Part shown: positions 1 through 6,226 of the stretch, in pieces | How positions within the stretch are numbered: the stretch's first letter is position 1 | Layout: each line of letters starts with the position of its first letter | Assembly (NCBI GenBank): GCA_030528545.1 | Contig: JAUMYR010000084.1 | Span: 1 to 11,962 of the forward strand | Length of the DNA: 11,962 nt | Reading direction: 5' to 3' | Origin: Propionibacteriaceae bacterium | Lineage (GTDB): Bacteria; Actinomycetota; Actinomycetes; Propionibacteriales; Propionibacteriaceae | The notes under the pieces: generated by a model | The model's input: the letters and a program-made list of their open reading frames with translations, nothing else | Told to the model about the DNA's origin: nothing | Databases searched by the model: none | Translations under genes and position numbers: made by a program

Positions 1-2
1 AG

Positions 3-161
3 CTGTTCGTCCAGTCGGTCCTGACCGGAGAGCAGGTCGCCCCCTCCGCGGCGGACGCCTGGGCCGCGGCGGAAGCAGACGAAGCGATCGTGGCATCTGC
101 CGCGGACGGACGCTGGCACTCAGTGCCGACTGTCACGGGCAAGACCACTTACCAGCTCTGA
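3..161 (+). CDS. C-terminal end of a probable Gfo/Idh/MocA-family oxidoreductase (partial, enters from left edge)
   Basis: An open frame runs from the window edge to a TGA at 159-161, giving 52 residues that begin LFVQSVLTGEQVAPSAADAW and end in GKTTYQL. The pattern is an 'F..SVLTG..VAPSAADA' stretch, then an acidic/alanine helix ending 'AIVASAADGR'. This is typical of the extreme C-terminus of NAD(P)-dependent Gfo/Idh/MocA sugar or inositol dehydrogenases, where the last helix ends 'A..SA..G'. The Rossmann fold and catalytic residues lie outside the window, so neither substrate nor activity can be judged. The gene converges on the four-gene minus-strand operon and probably ends transcription at the hairpin at 190-217. 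It looks like flanking host gene content rather than part of the operon. The family call is inferred from a short tail only. Confidence 0.5.
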   Translation: MFVQSVLTGEQVAPSAADAWAAAEADEAIVASAADGRWHSVPTVTGKTTYQL

Positions 162-189
162 ACTGAGCCCGGCCGCTTATCGCAGGGAA

Positions 190-217
190 CTGGTGGGCGT
201 CCCCATGCGCCCACCAG
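190..217. terminator. Bidirectional hairpin terminator between convergent genes
   Basis: CTGGTGGGCG at 190-199 is perfectly complementary to CGCCCACCAG at 208-217, leaving the 8-base loop TCCCCATG; a T-G pair at 200/207 could close it further. It lies in the 62-bp gap between the stop of the left partial gene (161) and the stop of the minus-strand operon (224). No long T tract follows on either strand, as is common for actinomycete terminators. Function is inferred from the stem and its convergent position. Confidence 0.72.
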
Positions 218-223
218 CCCGAT

Positions 224-2788
224 TCAGAACCTGGAGATTCCCTCGTCTAGGTGAGGAGCTTGGTTCACGTGGTGCCGAGCCGGTTCCAGAGGGACCTGGT
301 AGAGGCAGGTCCGCGACGCGATGACCTCGGCTGAGGGGGTGCCCCGGGCCTGATCGAGGCAGGTCTCCCGGTGGACCGATCCGGCGTGGGCAGAGACCCG
401 ATGGTAGTCCTCGCCGGGCTGGTGGCCGGGCTTCGTCACCCGTCCGAGGAAATCCTCGACGGCCCAGGTCCTGCCATTGCCCTCTGGGTCGAGCGGCAAG
501 CCGCTGTTCAACGCGCGGACACGCAGCCGCTGCCCGTCCCGGCGAGCCAGCTCGCCCAGCAGGTCGCGCCACTGCTCGTCGATGGTGGTGGCCAGCTCGT
601 GCAGCAGGCCGTGGCTCAGCCCCACATCGGCGAGCACCGCGGCCGCCGACTCGCTGTGCTTGTCACCCAAGCGGGTCAGCAGCTCGTGGATGGCGCGGTG
701 CCGCCAGCACTCGCCCTCGGTCTCATTCCGGAGCCAGGCCCGCAGGTCCCGCTCCGGCACGGCCATCCGGACTTCGGTCCAGGCGTTCGGCAGGGACACC
801 GCGGGCACCTCGTTAGGCGCGGAGGGCTCGATGTCGCGCAGCGGGTAAACGCCTCGCAGCACCTGGGTCCACAGGTGCAAGATCCGGTCGGCGCTGATGA
901 GCCGCCGGTGCTCCTCCCGGGCGCCCCAGGCCGCGTGGAACAGCAGCCTCCTGGCCTCTGCCTGGCGGATGCCTCGGGTGCGATATGCCTCGTAGTGGTA
1001 GAAGAACCACACGACGGGACCGGAGACCAGCGCCGCCGAGACCCCGCCGATCCCTCCCCACACCAGGCCGGGGGTGGCCGCGATGCCGAGGTAGGCCAAC
1101 AGCTGGAGGAACAGCTCGGGCCGGACCAGGTTGACCGTCACGAGGAGCCCCGACAGCGCACTGCCGCTGGTGACCAGGAAGCGGAACAGAGCGCTCTTGA
1201 GTGGGATGAGCCCGTTCAGCGTCCCGGTGGCTATCCGGAACCAGCGGTCAGCGAACAGCCCGGCCTGGATACGGTCGGCGATCACCGAGGTGCGCAGCGT
1301 ATCCAGGAACGACAGCCCGGCCACCCTGCGCGGATCGCCGCAGGCCTGCGCCTGTTCCGCACGGATCTCGTCGTCGTACCTCCTGGCTTCGGACGCCAGC
1401 TCGGAGGTGACCGACGAGGCGCTCGACGAGGTGGGGACGAGCCCGAGGCCGGGCTGCTCCAGGTGCTCTTTGACGAGGGCTGCCGCGGTCGTGGCGACCG
1501 CCTCGGACGCCGGTGTGTGCGGCAGCCCCGCGATGGTGCCGGGCAGTTCCTCGGCCGCGGGGAACAGCGTGCCTTCGGGGTCGGCGAATCCCAGGACGGT
1601 CAGTGGGCCGCAGACGCACGCCCGATCGTGGTAGACCGGGCGGTTCAGCCCCTGAGGCAGATCGCTGCCGTCGATCAGACCGCACGTGGTATCGATCACC
1701 GCGCGCCAGCACTCCCGGGACGGCAGGTTGGCTCCGGTGTCCCTGTTTTCGTCCCACAGCTGCTGCATCAGCTCGACCTGCTGGCGGTCAAAGGCGAAGA
1801 GGTCCGGAGCCGGGATGATGCCTGGGGAGTCGTCCCGCCGGGCGATCTCGGCCCCCATGTCGGAGCCCTGCAGCCCATCGACGATGGCGTTGTAGGCCTT
1901 CGCCTGCCACGACACGGGTTTGCTGTGGTGGAGCAGAAACTCGACGAAGGACGAGAAGCGTTCGGCGAAGGCGCTCAGCCCGATCTGCTGATCGCGGGCG
2001 AAGCTCACGGCTGTCTCGTCGACCGGGAGCCACCGCAGCGGGGGATCACCGGCGCTCAGCACGTAAGCCACCGCGTCGGTGATCAGCTCCAGCTGGTGCT
2101 GGTCGTCGTAGAACCGCCTCGGGGCGATGCTGGCGGCATTGGCCCAGGGCAGCGTCCGTTCGTGGTGGTCCTGCGCGGCCGCGTCGAGCTGGAGTCCGCC
2201 GAGGATCGTGCTGGTGAATGCGGTCGCGCAGATCTCTCCGCTCGACCAGCCGTCCTGGATCAGGGGACGAAGCAGCTTCTCTGGCGAGCCAGCCACCGCC
2301 CCGCCGAGAGCCAGCGCGACGTGCAGCCTGGAGTCGTCGGCATCCCCGTTGGGGGCGTCGGCCCCTCCGGGGTAGATGGCCTGCTCCGGGCCGACGATGA
2401 TGCGCGACCAGTCGGCCGACAGTTCCGGGAGGTGCGCCTGGTCTTGGGCGGCGAAGACCGCCACCCCGTCCAGGAACTGCTGCCCCAAGCTCACTCGGAG
2501 TTCCTCAAGGGCCTGGCCGTTCCAGGGGTGATCCCTGAGGTCGGTGCAGCCCGGGGGTGGGCACCAGATGAGCTGCACCCGCTCCAGATCCGTGTCGAGA
2601 CCGAGGAACTTACCCAGTGGTCCGTCCGTGTCATCGGGCAGGCTGCGGGTCTGGGCGTCCACGATGGGGCCGGAGGGACCATCGGGCGCCACCAGCCAGA
2701 GGCTGGGGCCGACGAGCCCGGCCCGGGCCCACTGTTGGGCCCGGGTCCAGTCCTCCTCGCCGCAGATGAAGAGGCTGCGCCGCGGCAT
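224..2788 (-). CDS. Large uncharacterised protein with central transmembrane segments, last gene of the tubulin-like/vWA operon
   Basis: I do not recognise a named domain in this 854-residue protein. It starts MPRRSLFICGEEDWTRAQQW and has no signal peptide. Residues 1-530 look soluble, with alternating hydrophobic strands and helices such as LRVSLGQQFLDGVAVFAAQ. Residues about 533-600 hold two or three hydrophobic helices (around LVTSGSALSGLLVTVNLV, LLAYLGIAATPGLVW and VSAALVSGPVVWFFYHY). A mostly helical, charged C-terminal part of about 250 residues follows. The start at 2788 lies two bases after the tubulin-like gene's TAG, in the overlap TAGTGATG. I see no good Shine-Dalgarno, so translational coupling is likely. 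The same frame stays open to 3064, but that extension lies inside the upstream gene and is arginine/proline-rich, so I rejected it. Its position suggests an inner-membrane partner of the tubulin-like GTPase; this is inference. Confidence 0.85.
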   Translation of the reverse strand: MPRRSLFICGEEDWTRAQQWARAGLVGPSLWLVAPDGPSGPIVDAQTRSLPDDTDGPLGKFLGLDTDLERVQLIWCPPPGCTDLRDHPWNGQALEELRVSLGQQFLDGVAVFAAQDQAHLPELSADWSRIIVGPEQAIYPGGADAPNGDADDSRLHVALALGGAVAGSPEKLLRPLIQDGWSSGEICATAFTSTILGGLQLDAAAQDHHERTLPWANAASIAPRRFYDDQHQLELITDAVAYVLSAGDPPLRWLPVDETAVSFARDQQIGLSAFAERFSSFVEFLLHHSKPVSWQAKAYNAIVDGLQGSDMGAEIARRDDSPGIIPAPDLFAFDRQQVELMQQLWDENRDTGANLPSRECWRAVIDTTCGLIDGSDLPQGLNRPVYHDRACVCGPLTVLGFADPEGTLFPAAEELPGTIAGLPHTPASEAVATTAAALVKEHLEQPGLGLVPTSSSASSVTSELASEARRYDDEIRAEQAQACGDPRRVAGLSFLDTLRTSVIADRIQAGLFADRWFRIATGTLNGLIPLKSALFRFLVTSGSALSGLLVTVNLVRPELFLQLLAYLGIAATPGLVWGGIGGVSAALVSGPVVWFFYHYEAYRTRGIRQAEARRLLFHAAWGAREEHRRLISADRILHLWTQVLRGVYPLRDIEPSAPNEVPAVSLPNAWTEVRMAVPERDLRAWLRNETEGECWRHRAIHELLTRLGDKHSESAAAVLADVGLSHGLLHELATTIDEQWRDLLGELARRDGQRLRVRALNSGLPLDPEGNGRTWAVEDFLGRVTKPGHQPGEDYHRVSAHAGSVHRETCLDQARGTPSAEVIASRTCLYQVPLEPARHHVNQAPHLDEGISRF

Positions 2789-2790
2789 CA

Positions 2791-5700
2791 CTAGTACCGC
2801 TCGTCGGTGGCGCTGGTAAGGAGCATTAGCTCGTCCAGGGCCTCGTGAGTGATACTGACGATCTCGAGGGTCGGCAGGTCTTCTGGGTGGTCCCCCTCCC
2901 CGACTTCCACGAGGCGTTTCAGGGTACGTTTGAAGTCGGCGATCGCCTCGTCCACCGCGGCCCGGCGCTCGGTGGCGTCGCTGCCGGAGAGCAGGAAGGA
3001 GTCCGCGGTGCGCGGGAACTCTTTGCCCTCCTCGATCCACTGGGACAGCGGGAACGGGTGGCAAGTGTATGTGACCCCGAGGGCGTGCAGCACCTGGTAG
3101 GGGAGCAGCGGTTCCAGCGAGCTACGGCGATAGCCCTCCACCATCGCGAGGATGATGCCCTCCAGCAGGCGGCCCGGGTAGTCGAGGTAAGGAATCTTGC
3201 TGTGCGGCAGCCGGAGCCCACGCAGCGACACCTCGGCCCACCGGTCCTTCTCTACCCGCACCCGCAGCAGCTCAGGCCGGTTTCTGGTGATCTCGACCTG
3301 GCCAGTCATGCGCCCGACGAACAGGCCCTGCAAGATGCGCTTCTGGGTCTCGATCGACAACGGCAGATACTCGGGCAGCGGGCGGCTGCGGCGATTGCGC
3401 CAGCCGACGTGGGACGTGGCGGACTGGGCCTTACAGGCCGGGCCGAGGATGTTGCCCGCGACGAGCAGGTGGAACGGCTCGGCCGTCGATGACAGCAGGG
3501 TGATCGACGGGGACGGGTTCCCGTTGGTGCTGAGCGGCTGGTTGGGCACCAGCCGGGCCGCGACGTTCCGGAGCCGCGCTGGCAGGGGATCGGTGCCCAG
3601 ACGCGCCTGGATCGCCGGGTCGAGCTGGGGGGCGTCGATGGAGTCCAGGATCAGCGCGGTCGCCGGGGTTTCGCCGTGCACCTCGGAGAACAGCGTCGGA
3701 TTGAGCTGCACCAGCGGCACCGCGGCGGTGAGGAGCGCCTCGAACTCGCTGACCATCTTGTCGTGGCGGCGGCGGATCTCTTGGTCGGTGACGGAGTTGC
3801 CGGGCGGGTTGAGGTATTCGCGCAGGGTGCAGTCGAGGTAGCTCTTCGTTCCGGAATCCGGGTCATTCAGCCAGTCGGTGACGCGGTCGTCGAGGTCTTC
3901 GGCGGTGAGCGCCAGCCGGATCACGGCCTCGCGGGCTTGCGCCCGGTCGCGCAGCCGCGACACCCAGCTTTCGGCCTGCTGCGCCACCGGCTGTTTGCTC
4001 CACTGGACGCGGTCGTCTGAGTTCAGGTCGTCGCGCATGCCGGTGATCAGGTCGTGCACCGCGTCCTTGACGGCCTGCTGCTGGATCTGCTCCTGCGACA
4101 CCAGCTGGGAGGCGATGGCCTCCTCATCGGTAGGCATCCGCAGGCTCACCTGGCGCAGGAACTCCTGCGGGAAACCGTCCACCTCTTCCAGCGTGAACTC
4201 CACTGCGCTGGGACGCAGGTAGTCCGGCACGCCCTGTGTCGATGAGGGCCAGATCTGCCGCAGGGTGCCACCGCCCGGCAGGGCGGCGTCGACACGCTCG
4301 CGCAGCCCGTCGAGGGCGCTGCGCACCGTGCTGATCCAGGGGTCGATGGTGCCCTTGATGAGGTCTAGGACGAGCCTGCCGGTGAGCCGGAGCTCGTCGG
4401 AGCAGACGATCGTGTCGATCGCGGCCTGGGCTTCTTCGACGACGCGGCGCAGCTGGTCGCTGTCCTTGCGGAAGCTGCGGGGCATGCCGGGCTGGCCGCG
4501 AAGCAGGATGCCCAGGCAGGCGTCGGCCTCGCTCTGGGTGCGTATCGACTGGTCCTCCAGCTGGCGGGCGGCTTCGACGAGTTCTTCCTTGAGCCGCCTG
4601 AGCATCCCCAGCACCGCGGGCAGCCCGAAGGCGGCGATCGCCTCCGGGATCTGCCTGAGCATCCGGGCCTGCGTGTCCTCCTCGAACCGTGCGAGGCCGC
4701 TGAGGAACATGCGCTGGGCTTCGGAGCGGATCGGGACGAGGGAGCTGCCCACATCCGCCGCCTCGCTGGTGTGGATCTTGGCCTGCGTGTACGCCACGTT
4801 GTAGGCGTTCTCTGTGGAGACGCGGCCAAACCGTGCGGTCTCTTCGATCTGCTGGGCGATTTCGTCAGCGAATGCGCGCAGCCGGTTGTCGTAGGCTTCG
4901 TTGTCTCTTAGGACGCTCACCTGGTGGTAGATGTCGTCATTGCGGGTGGTGGGCGAATCCAGCTCGTTCAGCCGGAGTGAGCTGACGAAGGCTGGATAGT
5001 TGTTCCTGATGAGCTGCTCCAGCAGCTGGTCGTGGCTCTTGCCCCGCTCCGACGGCGGAACGTCGAGGTGGGCCTCCAGCAGCTGGTCGGTGAGCAGCCG
5101 CATGAACCGGTCGTGTGCGTAGCGTGCGAAGAAACCGCGCCCGATGGACAGCTGGCCGAAGCCCAGGCCCATGAGGTTGGGGTTGTCGTAGGGGTTGGCC
5201 GAGGTGATCCCCAGGTGGTCGGTGACGTTCTGTTTCGCGGTGCTGTAGTTGGTCAGGGTGTAGGCGACGAAGCTGTTGAGCAGGCCCGGGTTCATGACGA
5301 GGTCGGCGTACATGCTGCCGACGACCCGGTACACGTCCTGGGGGCGGGTGAACACGGCCCCATTCTGCGAGGACGCGCCGACGAGGAAGTACGCCTCGGC
5401 GCCGCTATCGGGGGCATGAGGCAGGTTCTGCGCTTCGAACACGGCGTCCCTGGTCGGCTGGTAATGCGTGCCGGGGCGGCCCGCGCCAGGGCCGTAGTCC
5501 TGGGCGATCAGCTCGCAGATCGCGGTGAGCGCATTCGGTGCCAGCCCGGTGTTGCCTGAGCCCTGGCCGGCGTAGACATCGGGTGAGAACAGCGTGTTGA
5601 CGGCGGTGTGGCCGCACTCGCCCTGCAGCGAATGCAGCACGTCCAGGACGTCGCCGATGAGACCCGCGCCGCTGCCGCCCGTCAGCGAGCCGATGACGAT

Positions 5701-5931
5701 GACCAGCGGTTTCGTCTGGGCCGGTGGCAGACCCGTCGCCCCGAGCGCCGCTGCCGCGGGGTTCAGCTGTGACCTGCCGGCGACGCACGCGTTCAGGCGA
5801 GCCCGGATCGCGCGGCTGATACCCGGCAGCTCGCTCAGCGCCACCACCCGGCCGTAGGCGCGGATCTGGTGGGCCCCTCCCCGCTGGAATCCGGCACCAC
5901 CCCGGGGTTCGGGGCCCACTGCCGGAACCAT
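2791..5931 (-). CDS. Tubulin/FtsZ-like GTPase, main C-terminal part of a frameshifted gene (Tubulin_2-like)
   Basis: This frame carries most of a giant tubulin-like protein. Genuine coding begins at about 5874, where the frame switches from the N-terminal part (5835-6224); residues encoded by 5875-5931 in this frame are out-of-frame sequence. Key features are IVIGSLTGGSGAGLIGD, matching the tubulin/FtsZ signature loop (T4, G-box), at about residues 179-193 of the restored protein. Next come NTLFSPDVY and GSGNTGLAPNALTAICELI, resembling the T5-T6 nucleotide-contact region. About 800 further residues are mostly helical and charged, far longer than FtsZ (about 400). There is no signal peptide or convincing membrane helix, so it is cytoplasmic. 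The restored product is about 1145 residues. Family knowledge suggests a GTP-dependent filament or a membrane-remodelling role. The TAG at 2791-2793 is two bases from the next start. Confidence 0.82.
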   Translation of the reverse strand: MVPAVGPEPRGGAGFQRGGAHQIRAYGRVVALSELPGISRAIRARLNACVAGRSQLNPAAAALGATGLPPAQTKPLVIVIGSLTGGSGAGLIGDVLDVLHSLQGECGHTAVNTLFSPDVYAGQGSGNTGLAPNALTAICELIAQDYGPGAGRPGTHYQPTRDAVFEAQNLPHAPDSGAEAYFLVGASSQNGAVFTRPQDVYRVVGSMYADLVMNPGLLNSFVAYTLTNYSTAKQNVTDHLGITSANPYDNPNLMGLGFGQLSIGRGFFARYAHDRFMRLLTDQLLEAHLDVPPSERGKSHDQLLEQLIRNNYPAFVSSLRLNELDSPTTRNDDIYHQVSVLRDNEAYDNRLRAFADEIAQQIEETARFGRVSTENAYNVAYTQAKIHTSEAADVGSSLVPIRSEAQRMFLSGLARFEEDTQARMLRQIPEAIAAFGLPAVLGMLRRLKEELVEAARQLEDQSIRTQSEADACLGILLRGQPGMPRSFRKDSDQLRRVVEEAQAAIDTIVCSDELRLTGRLVLDLIKGTIDPWISTVRSALDGLRERVDAALPGGGTLRQIWPSSTQGVPDYLRPSAVEFTLEEVDGFPQEFLRQVSLRMPTDEEAIASQLVSQEQIQQQAVKDAVHDLITGMRDDLNSDDRVQWSKQPVAQQAESWVSRLRDRAQAREAVIRLALTAEDLDDRVTDWLNDPDSGTKSYLDCTLREYLNPPGNSVTDQEIRRRHDKMVSEFEALLTAAVPLVQLNPTLFSEVHGETPATALILDSIDAPQLDPAIQARLGTDPLPARLRNVAARLVPNQPLSTNGNPSPSITLLSSTAEPFHLLVAGNILGPACKAQSATSHVGWRNRRSRPLPEYLPLSIETQKRILQGLFVGRMTGQVEITRNRPELLRVRVEKDRWAEVSLRGLRLPHSKIPYLDYPGRLLEGIILAMVEGYRRSSLEPLLPYQVLHALGVTYTCHPFPLSQWIEEGKEFPRTADSFLLSGSDATERRAAVDEAIADFKRTLKRLVEVGEGDHPEDLPTLEIVSITHEALDELMLLTSATDERY

Positions 5932-6224
5932 TTCTCTGCCTCGGTGCCCTTCCCGAGGGCGCGGACGAGGTCGCGGTGCGCAGAGGCATAGGTCGAGTTC
6001 GCGACGGTCAGGGCGTGGTAGTCGTCCGGCGACAGGCCGAAGGCGTGTCCGCCCTCCTCGGCGTCGCGCTGGGCGGGCACGTCGATGTGCAGAAACTGGA
6101 TGCCTTCCGGAATCTGGTCGATGCCAGCTGCGCGCAGCCTGCGGGCCAGGGTGTTCTGGATGACGCCCAGCACTTTCCCGCCGGTGCCGCCAAGGCCGAG
6201 GAATAGAACGGGGTACATGGACAT
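5835..6224 (-). CDS. Tubulin/FtsZ-like GTPase, N-terminal part of the same frameshifted gene
   Basis: The product begins MSMYPVLFLGLGGTGGK. The hydrophobic strand followed by GLGGTGG matches the first nucleotide-binding loop (T1) of the tubulin/FtsZ fold, with KVLGVIQNTLARRL as the following helix. Later, FLHIDVP and ALGKGTEAEKWFRQW continue a normal globular domain. After DSSGEG, near codon 119, this frame turns into PTRSAPTAGWWR and stops at 5835, while the next frame continues as AHQIRAYGRVVALSEL. The two pieces are therefore one gene. I chose the ATG at 6224 because AGGAG at 6232-6236 is seven bases away. The ATG at 6230 overlaps the vWA gene's TGA as ATGA but sits only one base from that site. 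As read, this piece alone would lack the T4 signature loop and should not bind GTP normally. Confidence 0.75.
   Translation of the reverse strand: MSMYPVLFLGLGGTGGKVLGVIQNTLARRLRAAGIDQIPEGIQFLHIDVPAQRDAEEGGHAFGLSPDDYHALTVANSTYASAHRDLVRALGKGTEAEKWFRQWAPNPGVVPDSSGEGPTRSAPTAGWWR
5871..5882 (-). other. Frameshift site in the tubulin-like gene (one G missing from a G run, or -1 slippage)
   Basis: On the minus strand the site reads GGGGAGGGGCCC. In the N-terminal frame the codons are GGG GAG GGG CCC ACC, leading to an early stop. In the downstream frame GCC CAC CAG ATC starts at 5874 and gives AHQIRAYG. Adding one G to the second G run, or re-reading base 5874, joins the two frames without losing residues. 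The distance from ATG 6230 to the stop is 3440 bases, one short of a multiple of three. Sequencing error, true mutation and -1 slippage on G_GGG are all possible. Confidence 0.75.
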
Positions 6225-6226
6225 GG

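Noticed and set aside
371..2794. 807-codon open frame on the plus strand opposite the 854-residue gene
   Set aside because: The product is Gly/Arg/Gln-rich without hydrophobic core patterns, as expected for an antisense shadow in GC-rich DNA. The minus-strand gene fits the operon.
2789..3064. N-terminal extension of the 854-residue gene to an upstream start at 3064
   Set aside because: It lies inside the tubulin-like coding region, is low-complexity Arg/Pro/Gly-rich and lacks a ribosome site. ATG 2788 sits two bases after the preceding stop and begins a normal protein.
5835..5931. Two genuinely separate overlapping genes instead of one frameshifted tubulin-like gene
   Set aside because: The N-terminal piece ends in unlike residues just where the other frame becomes protein-like. 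The nucleotide-binding loops are split between the two, and one base restores a single frame.
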